Origin: Anoplopoma fimbria
Taxonomy: Eukaryota > Chordata > Actinopteri > Perciformes > Anoplopomatidae
DNA length: 64,000 nucleotides
NCBI RefSeq assembly: GCF_027596085.1
Contig: NC_072451.1
Coordinates: 1,856,877 to 1,920,876 of the forward strand
Direction: 5' to 3'
Below the pieces are notes generated by a model. The model was not told the origin of the DNA. It saw only the letters and a program-made list of their open reading frames with translations, and searched no databases. Shown here piece by piece: positions 15,570 through 28,120 of this stretch (its first letter is position 1; each line of letters opens with the position of its first letter). A program made the translations under genes and the position numbers.

Positions 15570-16200
15570 GTTCATAAAGGGCGATGTGAAATATGCAGAT
15601 AGCAGTTTCCATAACGAACACCAGCGTTTCCAGCGCCTCGCTCCAATATAATTTAATCGCCGTTGTGGTAATTGAGCCCGTCTGTTAGGTGTTACATGTT
15701 AATGTGTCTTAATTACAGAGTTGAATCTTAGGGCCTTCATTGTATAGGGAATGGCGGGGGCGGCGTAGCCAGATTATTAAAAGAAAAAAGAAAAGCTAAC
15801 TCATTCAAAAAGACACACATTTTATTAAAATGATATTAATGATTCAGAGCAGATTGGATTTGTATTCTGCTCCGTTCCCCCCTTTTTAGCGTGGAAAACA
15901 AATGGATTCGGAGTTAATGTTTTCATAATGAACTGACTTTTTCTTTTTCTCTCCACTCCGTCTCACACGAGCTCAATCCGGTTTGTAATATCTTCAAGAC
16001 AGGCTAAAGTGTGGAAGAGATTTATGCCCACAAAAGGCAGATAAAATCCTTATCTGTGATTAAAAATCACTCTTCTCTCATCGTTAATATGCTTATTAGA
16101 TTTTTTATTTGATGGGGCGATTATTACAATTTGCGTAATGGCGGCATTGTGGCTCGTTCGGCTGAAGCACGGCTCGTATCTCCGCTCCATCGGCTCCCAA
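15570..16200. promoter_or_regulatory. Candidate conserved non-coding element rich in TAAT sites
   Basis: A long non-repetitive block with many homeodomain-like ATTA/TAAT words: TTTAATCGCC near 15652, GGTAATTGAG near 15667, GATATTAATGATT near 15830, and a dense cluster at 16080-16142 (CGTTAATATGC, CTTATTAGA, ATTATTACAATTTGCG). It has no plausible coding frame. Among the blocks in this window it is one of the most enhancer-like in texture. Confidence 0.35.
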
Positions 16201-17358
16201 AGACTCCGGACCGGCACGAGGTTTTTAAACTTGTGTGATGCTGAAACTTTCATCGCTGCTTCATGTGTCACAGAGATCAGAAAAAGATGGGGGTGGGGGC
16301 TTTGAAGGAAAGAAGGGAGGAAAAAGACGTACACTTCTGACCTTTTAGAAGAAACACTTCATTGACCTATAAAGACGTGAAAGATTTTTCTCCCTGCGAA
16401 CCCATGACAATCACTTTGACCGGGCCTTTCAGCTCTGACCTTTTTCAACCGTTTCTCGCTGAAGTTTTCTCTGAATGTTTAGTTGGAGACCAGTTGGCCT
16501 TGTGACCTAAAGGTTACACATTCAACAGCCGCTCCGACTGAAGCCTGTGGGTTTTCAGAACAACATGGACGTTAAATTTGACGTCTCTGATGACTTTCTG
16601 AAGCCTTGAGTTTGGCTTGTTGACACTACAACATCCAAGAAAACAAGCCCCAAAACACAACTGCATTTATGCCACACTTTCCATCCATATGGGTCTTTTT
16701 TATTTTTGACTTATTGGACTTTTTTTTCAGGACTGTGTTGCCTGATTGACACCTCCCTCCCTCTCCTGCTATTTTATTTTAGGTTAGGTCTAATCAACTC
16801 GAGCTGCTGAGAACACCTGTGTGGGCGTGCAGAGCCTTGAATAAACACTTTTAGTGCAGAGCCTTGAATATCCCCTTAATAGAGGCAGAACAATACCTGT
16901 TAAATTCCCCCTCCGAGACAGAAGAAGTGAAATTAGCTACATTAAAATACTGACTTTGGAAATAGCGGCTTGGAAAGGGACTTCAATGTAGAATAAATCC
17001 CTATGAACGCAGCACTGCTGTGAAGACTGAAGAAAAGGGGTTTTTATTTGTCAAACAGCGAGCGTCCAGGTAGTTTTTCTTTTTTTGGTTTTCAGTCTGA
17101 GTTTCTGTCTGGTTCTGTGTCTGTTCAGCTGGTGTGGTACACAGAACAAATTCTAATTAGTGTTGAAGAATAGAGTCTCCCTTTGACGCTTTTACTGGAG
17201 GCAGAAGTGATACTGTGAAAAAGAATTGGATTAAAAACAGCAAATTTAGTGATAGTGATTACAAATAAGAGAAAGATGAGATACTTTAAAGAGAAATAAT
17301 TGTCAACACAGCAGTTAATCACATACAAAATCATGTGATTGCACCTTAAAGGACTTTA
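16201..17358. other. Unassigned non-coding sequence
   Basis: A local direct repeat of GTGCAGAGCCTTGAATA occurs twice within about 16826-16872, separated by a short spacer. The spacing resembles a small duplication. I see nothing else recognisable. Confidence 0.4.
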
Positions 17359-17655
17359 AATGGTAAATGGACTTGTACTTGTTTTGGGTCCTTTCTAGTC
17401 TTCTGTCTACTAAAAGGGCGTTAACACTACATGTCATTCACCCATTCACACCCATTCATTCACTGATGGGAGGGGCTACCATGCAAGGTGCCACCTGTCC
17501 ATCAGAAATGAGCAACTCTGATACTCACACATACCCCGGGGACAAGGACTTCAGGGGCAGTTTGGGGTAAAGTGTCTTACTGAAGGACACATCGACATCG
17601 ACTGGAGGAGCCAGGGATCGAACCAACGATCTACAGTTTGGAAGACAACCCTGAG
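17359..17655 (-). repeat. tRNA-derived SINE, reverse orientation, subfamily with different tail
   Basis: The minus strand reads, from 17655 down, a B-box-like GGTTCGATCCCTGGC (17608-17622), then GTCCTTCAGTAAGACACTTT, and a 3' part with ATGAATGGGTGTGAATGGG and finally AAGTCCATTTACCATT at the 17360 end. The body matches the SINE at 28121-28415. The tail is different: here it ends in 'ACAAGTCCATTTACC', while that copy ends in a 'GCGTCTGCTAAATGA' tail. I recognise both layouts as common fish SINE forms. The tRNA-like 5' head is truncated or decayed. Confidence 0.8.
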
Positions 17656-19399
17656 CAACCTTTTGCGACAATCAATTTGCACGCGAGTATAGTTATTCAA
17701 ACTGTTGTTTTTGTGAATATTACACAACAAAAAGTATTTCTTTATGGAATGTGGTTGATTTTTCCGAGCCTTCGCATCTTGAATAAAGGCATCAATCAAT
17801 CATGCTATTCAAGTGTTCATCAACCAGACAACAGCACAGATCCGTAGTCCAAAACCAATTAGGCAAACTTTGTCATCCTTGAAAAAGGAAGCACATGCTA
17901 AATATTCCCCCCTTCATTCTAGTTTACGCTGCGTAGAATATTTCACTATAAGGAAAACTCATTAAACAACTTCCAGTAATTTAGGCTTAGCAACAGTTTT
18001 TACCTCGGACAGACTTTGAGTCAACATGAACCCAGTAGTTGGTCCTTTGCCTGTGCATATCCATTCAAACCTTTTATTAAAAAAGTGTTACAAATGTCTA
18101 AGATTTGCTGCCGGTATGAATAGTTTTGATGCAAAATATTACTCTTATTATTCGTCATGCGCCCCGTTGTGTAAAGGCCTTAACAATGACAGCTAAACTG
18201 CAACTGCTACAGAACGGTGAGAGCAGCGGTTGCTACGAGCTACATAATGTTCTTATATTCTGGTAGCAGAAAAGCAGCATTAATACCATTATAGTGCTAA
18301 CAACCCAGTTTTCTTCCTCTTCTTAAACAAGCCACAAACATAAAAGCATCACTTTCTGTGTGGCAGAACATTTTTACGGCGACGGAGCTGCGTTCAGTAC
18401 AAAATGTTTTATAGGTGACGGACTAATAAAAGCAAGGGAGACATATATGCAGTGAAACAACGGGAGACTAATGAACACGAAAACAGAAAAAGAAATATGT
18501 AGAGGGAGCACAATAAAATAAAAACAATAAAATAGATAAAGGACAATAAAAACATTTTAAAAGAAACACAATAAATGTAAAAAGACTTCCATGAACTTGA
18601 GAGAGAGAGAAGCTAAACAGACATTTATTGGTGTGAAAATGCAGCAAGTTTACCTCATCAGACTGTAGCTAAGTATCAGACTGCTGGCATTCCATATTTA
18701 TTACAGATCCACAGCTTGTGGGTGTTTTCTCATGCTGCAGCATGATTAATGGTATATAAAAAGAAAAGCATTACACATCTATACTGTTTCTACTTTCTAT
18801 CTTATTACTAAACATTGTCCACTGACATTTGACTGGATTGAATAAAACCCTCTTTAAGTTAAAGAACATTTCTTGGATTCATATGCTGCTCTGTTATCTA
18901 AAGTCTTTTCATATTTTTTCATTTGACATTCAGTGTTTTCCATCTCTGGAGTGCTTTACTGATTTGCTGACTTTCCACTTAACAACTTCGAAGTCCTCTT
19001 GTGTATTATGATCCTAAAGGGGCAAGTACAATTCAGTATATTAATAAGTATCCAGCTGCTAATATGTCGTATAATAACCCTTTATTGGGCGCTGTGTGAT
19101 GTGTATAATGAAATAAGTGCACATATAAGCTGCTTCATTGTGTGTGTTATTTTGTGCAGGTGTTTATTTGAGTAACACATTTAGAGATATGACCATCTAT
19201 TAGGACTGCCACATTTCCCAACATGCATTGCAAAACACACTGCAGTCCTGTCAGTCAGCGTATTGAAACATACACAGACCCTCTGCAGTGTGCTGCCCCC
19301 CCCCTTCTCTGCACGCTGGTTTTCATTTCAGCGCTCGCAGCAGGTGCCAAGGATCCGACTCCCAGACTTAATGCTTGGCTCATTTCCCAGGTCAAGACT
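17656..19399. other. Unassigned AT-rich non-coding sequence
   Basis: 18480-18600 is A-rich, with recurrent ACAATAAAA words that could be a worn poly-A-rich element end. A GA run lies at 18599-18612. A run of nine C lies near 19290. No exon is visible. Confidence 0.4.
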
Positions 19400-19605
19400 T
19401 TATTGATTGATATAGAGTACAATTACATAACCCCGTGATGCATACCCCACTGCCAGTTATTAGTATAATTTCCTTTATTACGCCCTCCGTGAACTCTGAG
19501 GGAGCTATCTCTCTGTTCGGACTGCCGGGTATTAAAGACCTGACCTGAGATTTCAAAGTGTCACAGCTGCCAGAGTCGCTTAACGGGGACAATCAGTTGG
19601 AATGA
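19400..19605. promoter_or_regulatory. Candidate conserved non-coding element
   Basis: A GC-balanced, non-repetitive block with TAAT-type words (ACAATTACATAACC near 19420, CAGTTATTAGTATAATTTCC near 19454) and a distinct sharp change in texture from its flanks. The minus-strand frame across it (66 codons) has no recognised content. Confidence 0.3.
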
Positions 19606-20484
19606 CAACATGATTCTGTCTTTTTCTAGTTCTTGTGTCTCGAGGTAGGATAAGATCTATAATGAGAAGTAATAATATCAGATATCAGAATATGTTCTGT
19701 ACCTGATGTTCTCACAAGGGCGAAAGGAATGAGTCAACATATGAAAGGATCTGCCGGCGGAGTGAGATAATTTTCGTTTTTTCATTATGATTTATTTCAA
19801 AAATGTTCTTTCAGTAAAGTCATCAGACCTTGATTCAAACTAAACTACACAAGAGGTTAATGGAAAAATCTTTTCATCCGTCAGCTTAAATGCTGCCCCA
19901 CAGTTAGGGAGTTTGAGATGAAGAGAAGAGCTTCCTGTCTTGCCTGGCGTTGGATGTCTTTGTTTGGACAAGTTTGGAGTCATGTCGGGCTAATGACTTA
20001 GCCTTCTGTGTCACAACAAAAGCATTACATGAGATGACTAAACAGAAGCTGCAGTTGTGCATTTAAGCATAACAAAGCAGATATTCCAGCGGATAACTCA
20101 TATTTGAGAGAGTAGAGGTTTTTGCCGATCATTCAGGATCACATTCATGAACCTGTAGATGAACATTTAAAAGCAGTAAACTCACAGCTGCAACTGTGCA
20201 AACTTTGAGAAATCCTTAATGTGGTTCAAACTGTGCTTCAGTCACCTCTTTCAGATCAGCCAGGTCTCACCAAACAGGGTGTGAATGACATGATGATTAC
20301 TTAATAAGTCATTAGCCGACCCGTTCACACTCCCACTGCGTCAAATAGGCCTACCGCAGCTTGGACAGTGCTGCTTAGCTTCGCACGGACTCCCAGGGTA
20401 ATGTCTGAATGAGACGTACTGGGTTTGCAGCTTTCTCCAATTCAAACAAACCCAAACCCGTATTACGTGCTCAGAGAAACTGGC
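19606..20484. other. Unassigned non-coding sequence
   Basis: Nothing recognisable. It ends at an R1 copy. Confidence 0.4.
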
Positions 20485-20915
20485 GTAATATAATACGTGA
20501 GGTTGTCCACAGGGCGTGGGTGGGAGGGGTTATTGATGGGTTAAACAAACACAGGACTTTTACAGGACCACTGTTCGTATCCTGTGCAAAAAATAAAAGT
20601 AAATATCGACATTTAATCACGGTCAGTTGTTAGATATGTTTGTGTCGATAGTCACGTAGCTGGTTTGTCACTGTGAGTCTTTAGTCTGTGAAAAGTCAAC
20701 CGCGCTCTTTTCCTAATATCTAATTGGTTTTGTTGCAGAAACCTTACTTCCTGTGAAAAGGCACTATGCATGTAACAGCCATACATTGACACGCCGTCTA
20801 AAAACTGACACGCTGTCTAAAAACTGACACTAGAGGGGTACTTAGGGCTGTTGTAGTTTGCAGCTTAGGAGCACTGACCAAACTGCTGTATTTGACAAAT
20901 TGGGGTGAGAATGTG
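20485..20915 (+). repeat. Dispersed repeat family R1, copy 3 (orientation B)
   Basis: It shows the head phrase (GGGTTAAACAAACACAGGAC near 20538), then 'CCACTGTTCGTATCC', a central GTCACGTAG, TTGGTTTTGTTGC, and the tail ACTTCCTGTGAAAAGGCACT near 20746 with TGCATGTAACAG. Inside the tail a 19-bp unit (GACACGC-GTCTAAAAACT) is tandemly duplicated at 20787-20826. The stretch after it, ending TTGGGGTGAGAATGT near 20912, is shared with copy 5 at 27355-27382, so the repeat extends at least that far right. Confidence 0.75.
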
Positions 20916-20984
20916 TCTTCCATTTCGCGTAAAATAACAACCTCATTTTACTCCATGTCGTCTGTATTGACTGCAGTGTAAATG

Positions 20985-21175
20985 CATATGCGCGAATGGG
21001 TCAAACAAAGACAGGACTTTCAATCAGGAGACCGGTGTTAGTGTCCCATAGTGTTGTTGAATTATTTTGAAGTTTTCTTTTTTTTCTTTTATTCACATAG
21101 TTTATGCTCTTATTTCAGGCCCATTATGTTGGTTTTGTTGCCTAACCTGGGGCCTTTTAACTCTAACGACAGGGC
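20985..21175 (+). repeat. Dispersed repeat family R1, copy 4 (fragment, orientation B)
   Basis: It contains GGGTCAAACAAAGACAGGAC and CTTTCAATCAGGAGACCGGT near 21018, followed by 'GTGTCCCATAGTGTTG'. That is very close to copy 2 (5742-5972), which also has CCCAATGTGTTGTTG. It lies less than 100 bp after copy 3 in the same orientation. Confidence 0.7.
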
Positions 21176-21750
21176 GTGAAATAACAACAAAAAAATCCTA
21201 AAATGTGTTATCATGACACGCTGAATGTCCCGAAAGTGTTGTGCTATTAATACACCTTCTACTGAGATCAGGTTTTTCAAATGAAAAGGGGGCATCCTGC
21301 AAAAAGATATAGCCTGAATTGTCAGGAATTATGGGAAGTGAAGTTCTAAAAAGTAACTTCCAGCTGCCATCAATTCTTTAAAGTAAACGGTCTGACTCAT
21401 TTCAACATGCTGCAGTTTTATCTACAACTTGAAACTGTTTCACTGACAAATTTCTTCATTCCATGGGCAGATATATATATTTTTTCAACTTGCTGTAAGA
21501 GTGATGAGAGAAGTAAGAGACAATAGTAGATCAAAAGATTAACGGGGGCCGCGGGGTCGCCAGCTTCTCCACTGTGGGTCGCAGCCTTTTACTGCGGCTA
21601 AGTATGAAACATAGATCAAACTTCAGTGCGAGCTTGTCTGTCTGTAAGTAACCATCACTATGTAAACACTGCTTGTCATCAGGATGGATGGGTTTGGGCA
21701 CGGAGCCGCTGGCCTGTGAGGTCTGTGTTATTGTGGTGAATGGATGGGAA
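21176..21750. other. Unassigned AT-rich non-coding sequence
   Basis: Nothing recognisable except a short (AT)n run at about 21472-21480. Confidence 0.4.
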
Positions 21751-21807
21751 CACTCACACACTCAAACACACACACACACACACACCCACACACCCACACA
21801 CACACCC
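21751..21807. repeat. Imperfect (CA)n microsatellite
   Basis: CA units interrupted by CTCAAA and by CCCACA variants. Confidence 0.9.
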
Positions 21808-22889
21808 TTATGACTCACCCAGCGTCTCTGTTTAGTTACTCGTACAGGGAGTTCTCCCGTCAGACAGACGAGCCCAAGTGCACGTGGAGGAACACGTGGA
21901 TTCTGGTTCGTTCTGGGATTCACCCAGTTTCAACAGGAGGTACAATTTCAGATATGCAAAGTGTCAGCATTGCAAGTATGAACTCATGCACAGGTACTGT
22001 TCACAGAAACGTTTTCAAGTTCTTTTAAGGTCACAACTGATGTTAAGACGGTGATCTCAGGGCAAAAAGCATACGTCCTCTCGAGAATATTCCTCTCCTA
22101 GAACTGCATGGAGACAATAACAGGATTGAAACAAAGACCATAATGACTATGAGAAACACATTTTTTATTTGATAAACTTCGATACCAGTTAGACAGAGTG
22201 TTTTAACACTATGTTCGCCAGTTTAACCAAAATAAAGCATGTGAAAAACAGCCTATAAATAGACAGCTCAATTTTCCAATAAAAGCTAGACACATACTGC
22301 ATGTTCTGTCTCTAAAGGAAGCTGCATAACAGCACTTGTAAAACAAAAGTAATTAAAGAAACATTAGAAAACTACCACTCAACAGTACAACCACAGCCAC
22401 AGCGGAAAAAAAATCATTTAAAAAGTACTTAAAACTACTTACTTACTGGCTTTTTTTCTTTTAAGTGGAACAACTACACAACACTCAAGTCAGTATTGCA
22501 AAAATCTAATACAAGTTTATGAGATTATTTACCCAGAGGTCTGTTATTATTCAATAAGGAAGTAATCATATATTTATGTTGCATTATTGGAAATGCTGGA
22601 GTGTTTTTTGGAGCTTCACTACTAACTACTCCAAATTGGGATACCTCGGTCTCAATCAATTCTTGATTGTCTCTCACATGTCATCCAACTTTATGGAATA
22701 CTCAGTTGCTTGAGTGCCTCTTTATTCTTTTTAGATCATTTTATCAAGCCATATATAAGCATTTGATCCTTCAGTTCACCATAAATAAATAAGACACCAA
22801 TTCATGCATGTGTGATTGGAAAAGTCACACGGAAAAACATAGAAATCTATCTCCCACACAGACAGGAACCCTCTTGCAGACTTGCCCAT
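21808..22889. other. Unassigned AT-rich non-coding sequence
   Basis: I see no repeat family, RNA or exon. Confidence 0.4.
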
Positions 22890-23175
22890 TCATGTAGGGG
22901 GCGTCGCTATTAACAGAGCACATTAATAACAATACCGCAGGGCTCCCATTGTCTCCCAATCATAATTATATTATCCATCATGCTTCTCCGCTGCGCTGAC
23001 ACACATGGAAACACGGCTGGGGAGTCTCGCCGCGGCTGCTCGTCCACCAGCATTACCATAGATAATGTTTCATTATGCTAATTCAATTGCAATCATTTTG
23101 AACAAAATGACAACATTGCTTGAGTTAATGAATATTCATAAGACGGAGCTCAAGAAGTTAATTGTGCTTTATGAG
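22890..23175. promoter_or_regulatory. Candidate conserved non-coding element with POU-like sites
   Basis: A non-repetitive block containing ATGCTAAT (octamer-like) at 23075-23082 and a perfect 12-bp palindrome ATGAATATTCAT at 23128-23139. The palindrome's half-site spacing resembles the palindromic arrangement bound by POU-domain dimers. TAAT words flank both (CTATTAACAGAGC, ACATTAATAACAATACC). There is no coding frame. This is the strongest motif-based regulatory candidate here. Binding and conservation are not shown. Confidence 0.35.
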
Positions 23176-23230
23176 TGTGCCGGGGAAGTTGTGTTCGGGG
23201 CCTGGATGTGGAAGGGATGACTGGACTGTG

Positions 23231-23279
23231 GTGGGGGAGGGAGGAAGGGAGGGAGGAAGGAAGGGAGGGAGGAGGGGAA
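23231..23279. repeat. (GGGA/GGAA)n purine tract
   Basis: About 49 bp consisting of G and A only, with GGGAGG and GGAAGG words, in a unique context. Confidence 0.9.
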
Positions 23280-24699
23280 TGGAAAACTGTTGCAAACGAT
23301 GATCGGCCACTGACTCATCTGATGGTGTTCACAGACTGGAGGTGCGCTTGATTTTAACCCAATCAATGTACAGAATATGCTTATAGGCAGTTAATCTTTT
23401 TCAAAATCTAGCAGTTTTTCTATCGCTTTTGCTTTTTCATCACTCAGCATCACATTCAGCCGGTGGAAATCAAAGCCAGGATCCCAGTATGACAATACAG
23501 TTAAATTTGATGGCATGAATCATTTAGAGCATCATAAAGAGCAGATTTCACTTCATCAGTACCACTTGATGACAGTCCCCAATTAATATTGAACTGCTCC
23601 GCTAGCCATCATTCTCTAAATGTAGTCATCGTTGTATTAATTTCCATGGTAAAGGTTGCCAGTAAAAGCAAAAGTTAATAGGTTGTAAATCAGAGGGTCA
23701 GTTCACCAAAATTAAAAAGACATATCTGTCATTAAGATTCCCCGCAGCCTATAAAATGGAAGGAAATGGAATTTTGTTCTCAGTGCTCGCAGCAGTAACA
23801 AATTACATTGGAAATATGTCAATGGTAAAACATTTTTTCCAGAAACAGCGAGTTCTGTTGAAATGTTAAATACATAAGTTGGCCTAATATCAAGGTTAAA
23901 TGATGAAAGGGATGTGGTTAGACTGCTGCCTTACAAGGTGCTAAAGAAAGAGTGAAAGGAAGAAAGTTTTTATGGAAGTTATGGAAACAAAAGGGACAAA
24001 GTTACATTTAAGAGTCCCACAATGGTTTGAGATTATTCCAGCTGTGAGTCTGTGGAAAAGACACAAGAAGTTTAAGTGAAGATGAAATTGAAAATTGCAT
24101 TGTGGAATATGTAGAATTCATCATTTACAAAATCTCTGTTGCATCTTTATTGACCATTCTGTATTTATGTGTCACTTACAAGCCTCACAACTTTGTAGAC
24201 GACCCAAACTAACCGTGAATATAAATGTATTTTATTGACACTTCCTGGGCTTTCACTTTGGTTTACAGAGAATAAAAGGAAACTGTTCACACTCTCTCTA
24301 ACATACTGATGAAACTGTATCTTTTTTTAATGCCCAGTAAAGCTGTCCTGTTGGACAAAAATCCAAAATGTTGGAGAGCTTCAGAAGACAGCTGACAGTA
24401 TAAAGAAAGCTCTGAATGAAATGGTTTCCTCATGTGTAGGTTTTGATATTCTCGTTTGACCCACTGTGTGTGGATGAAGTGGATATGCTGTTCTACTCTG
24501 CAGACTTTTAGGAGATTTGTCTTGAAATTGCAGACGGGTGCCCTTTGACTTCACTCTCTCTGTCTCACCGGAATACCCTCCCCCTTTTTTTCCTCTCTTT
24601 CTCCCTCACACACACACACAAACACCCTCCCACTAGCATATATCTCTTTAGAGGTAAGTGCTGGGTTAAATTTCAGACGGATCATTTCTCACTGTCGGT
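23280..24699. other. Unassigned non-coding sequence
   Basis: Mostly AT-rich. A short (CA)8 run lies at 24607-24622 behind a CT-rich stretch. No exon or repeat family is visible. Confidence 0.4.
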
Positions 24700-24910
24700 A
24701 ATGCACATAACCCGAGCACAGAGTCGGGGCTGATGGGTAACACGATTACTTATTATGCCTTTCCACGAGGGGAGAAATGAGATTAAAAGTTGCCCTTTTA
24801 CATCTTGGTGAGCAGTAGCTCGGCACACGGCAGGCCGTGTCAGGCACTGGCAGCTCACTGCAGAGTGCAGCTCATAATCCATCTTGATCTCATTAGGACG
24901 GCACGGCTGA
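24700..24910. promoter_or_regulatory. Candidate conserved non-coding element
   Basis: A GC-balanced, non-repetitive block with words such as ACGATTACTTATTATGCC near 24741 and an internal inverted pair CGGCAGGCCG near 24828. It is a candidate by texture only. Confidence 0.25.
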
Positions 24911-25705
24911 TTTTTTTCTTTTACTGAAATGTTCCTTTAGAAGCTGCCACAGGAATGCAGAGAGGCTTTTTTGGTTCAGACGATGCATCCATACTTTCAG
25001 CTGACTCAGCGCGAAAGGGTTGAGCGCTGCACACGCCAGCGTTGGCTGCTGTTGGCAAGAAAGGGAGAGAGACAGAAAAAAAAAAGTTTGGGTGTGTTCT
25101 TGTGTTTCTATACTTGTGAGGACCTATGTTCTCTCTGGTTTACAACAACTAAGGAAAGATTAAAATGAGGATATTATGTCCATTAATATGTATGTAAGGG
25201 GTTGGGAATTAAGAAACATGATACATTTTATTTTTAAGGGTAGATACAACAGCTGAATAGTGAAACTTAACTTATAGATATGACCATGAAACTTCCCCAG
25301 TTGATTACTTAATTTTTTTGTATAACAAGTTTAAATAGGCAAATTAGGAATTATTTTATCAAATATGTGCTAATTTGCATAAATGTCAGGAACAGAAATC
25401 TACAAAACTAGGTTTAATTCTTGCAACATTTTGAAGTCAAAGTTTTTTACAGAGGGAATTTGGGATATATCTCTTTGTATCCCTCTATAAATCGGAGAAT
25501 TCTGTCCATAGCCATAAAAAAATCAATTTTCAACATGTTCTTAGTAATAAAATGCTGTGTAAATCATGATATGAATTATATATGAACAAACCCTTCTATG
25601 AAAGCTTTCATTATATAGATAGGAAATAAACTGCAGAGTTTGGTGTATGTAAGTGCTACTGAAGTGGAGATTTCTGGTTTAGAGTCTGAGAAAAAAGATT
25701 TAAAG
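24911..25705. other. Unassigned AT-rich non-coding sequence
   Basis: An A run lies at 25076-25085. Nothing else is recognisable. Confidence 0.4.
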
Positions 25706-25759
25706 ATATGTTGTGTAATGGATATGTTGTGTAATGGATATGTTGTGTAATGGATATGA
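25706..25759. repeat. 16-bp tandem repeat, ~3.4 copies
   Basis: The unit ATATGTTGTGTAATGG is repeated three times without error, followed by ATATG. A recent local expansion is likely because the copies are identical. Confidence 0.95.
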
Positions 25760-26210
25760 CCCTGCTACTTTCCCAGTTGTTTTGGGAAATGGAATGTTCA
25801 AATATGCATATGAAGCATTATCTAACCCTAATTTATGGTGAATTTAGAACAATTTGGGATGTTTTGGTTTTGGATTGAAGGATCTTAATTAGAAAACTAC
25901 ATGAGAAGGATGCATACAGACACGAAAGAGTGGAGGAGACGATCCAGAGAAAAGCATTAAATAAGATAGGAGAGAGATTGAAAAAACTGAGGGAGATTGA
26001 GGTCATATGTGGGGGGGTTAGATGGTTAGACGGAGATAAAACAGACATACTTATACTTGTGGATTTAGCTTGTAGCAACTTGCCAGGTTCTGACATGATA
26101 CCCTGCAGCTCACCATGTTGTTTTTCATTCATTCAGTTGAGAGTTGAAATTTTACCAGTTTCAGTTCCCATTCAAATGTCATGTTGTCTGTGGTCGTTGC
26201 ATAATATCTG

Positions 26211-26212
<2 letters not shown>

Positions 26213-26299
<87 letters not shown>
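26213..26299. repeat. (TG)n microsatellite, ~43 copies
   Basis: A pure tract of about 87 bp. Frames of alternating Cys-Val or Thr-His across it are artefacts. Confidence 0.98.
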
Positions 26300-26303
<4 letters not shown>

Positions 26304-26989
26304 ACACTGGGGGGCACCAGTTCTACAGTCCTGAACAGGCTTACTGAGCCCATGAGGATTTCTGAAACCAGTTAAGTGCTGCTATCACCAAAGATTCAAG
26401 GTTCTTTGTGTTTATCCATAAAAAACATGCAATAATGAGCTTGGCAAGTGATTGCACTTTGCATCAAGACATATTGAGGATTTGTCAGCTTAACTTTATA
26501 CACATCATCCAAATGCTCAAGAAGCTTATTTTGCTCTGGGTTCATTAGCTTTTTTAAGAAGTATGTAATTAGATTTAAAAGGATTGCTTTTTCTTTCTCT
26601 TATGATCATTTTTTTGAAGTAATTCACAATGACATAAGTCATATTGAGGGATATTTATTGAAATTATGAAAATGGTTTGAAGAAAAAGTTAATTTGGCCT
26701 GAAGATGACTTACAAAAGCACACAATCTTATAACAGCAGAAAAATTTATTGCACTTTTACATTTTTTGTCTGGCCTGAAGTTTGTGCATGAATCTTTTAG
26801 AGCAGCTTGCTGTGCCTGTTACAGTAAAAGGAAAGGGGAAAGAATATATAAATAAAATATCAACATCCATAAATCTTGGATAAAGGCAGAAATCTGATCA
26901 ATGTGAGTGCATTGGGAATTTCAAACACCTGATTTTATGTGAAAAGAACAGAGGAGTGGGAGTTGCTCCAGGACTCAGCTGGGAGAGGC
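26300..26989. other. Unassigned AT-rich non-coding sequence
   Basis: Nothing recognisable. Confidence 0.4.
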
Positions 26990-27385
26990 CCTAGGAGGCA
27001 AACAGGACTTTTGTTAAGGCGACGTTAGTCAAGTCAAGTAACAACTGTAATACCCCTGAACTGCTGTTCGTGTCCCATGTGAAACTAAAGGTAGACGTTG
27101 ACATTTTGTCAGCATTTTGTCACGTGGGTCGTTAATGTCATTTGTCACATGACTCAAATGAGTTGCTAGTCACGTGACTTGTTTGTCATTCACTAGTGAC
27201 ATAAGTCGTCAGTCATCGAAATGTTAACCACGCTGTTTTCCTAAAGCTATCTTAGTGCTTTTGTTGCCAAAACTTAATATTCCTCTGAGGACGGAAGCTT
27301 ATTTTGAAAAGACACTATGTGTGTAACGAGCATTAATTGACTGTGCAAAATGCAATATTTAGTTGATTTATTGGGGTGAGAATGT
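26990..27385 (+). repeat. Dispersed repeat family R1, copy 5 (orientation B)
   Basis: It shows AACAGGACTTTT, then 'CTGCTGTTCGTGTCCCATGT', a run of GTCACGTG-type words (TTTGTCACGTGG near 27117, AGTCACGTGAC near 27170), GTTAACCACGCTGTTTTCCT near 27224, TGAGGACGGAAGCTTATTTT near 27286 and a close at TTGGGGTGAGAATGTAT. It appears interrupted by extra sequence after the head. It is the most complete type-1 copy for the middle part of the family. Confidence 0.75.
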
Positions 27386-28120
27386 ATCGTATAGGTCATA
27401 TATCCATGTATGCCTCTTGTGGCCAGAATTAGTATTACAACAACAAACACTGATCCCTAAAATAAAATAAAAATCCCCTGCAAAAACTAAAGATTATTCA
27501 GGCATAACTTTTAAGTTTAACTTAAGTCATAAACACAGAAGACAAAAAAAAATTAGAATTAGAAAATGAATCACCAGAATTTAAGTTTTTCACATTTAGC
27601 TCTCTGGGCTTGTTCTTGAAACCAAATCCACTTGTTGCAATCATTTGTTATGTCACGTGATAATGGAATGATATAGTCATCTGTTTGTTTAACTACAATA
27701 TTTATTTTTCTGCCCAATGCTAAAGATCTAGAGGAATAAATATCAAGTTATTTCCTCCGTCTCCATGCCAAGTGCCCAAACAATAGTTATTATATTTACA
27801 AGTATTGCAAAATAATGTGAATTAATACATTTTTCAAAGGTGGTGGAATATGTTGTCATTGCCACAGTTGAATGTGTAAAACAATAAATGTAACATAAAC
27901 AAACAGATGACGTATATGAATGTCCGTGGATGCTGTGAAAACGTCCGAATGTATCAGAGTTTATGGATTTATTGATCAGCTGTTGCCCTTGATTTTTTGT
28001 CTGATTTTATGGTCTGGTGTGATTACCGTAGATCAGCACCAAGACAAGTGTTACCACGGTTACGGGTAGGGATGACACATCACTATGTTTCCTGTCACAT
28101 TCAAGTTCCAGAACCAATTT
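27386..28120. other. Unassigned AT-rich non-coding sequence
   Basis: No feature is seen up to the SINE boundary. Confidence 0.4.
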
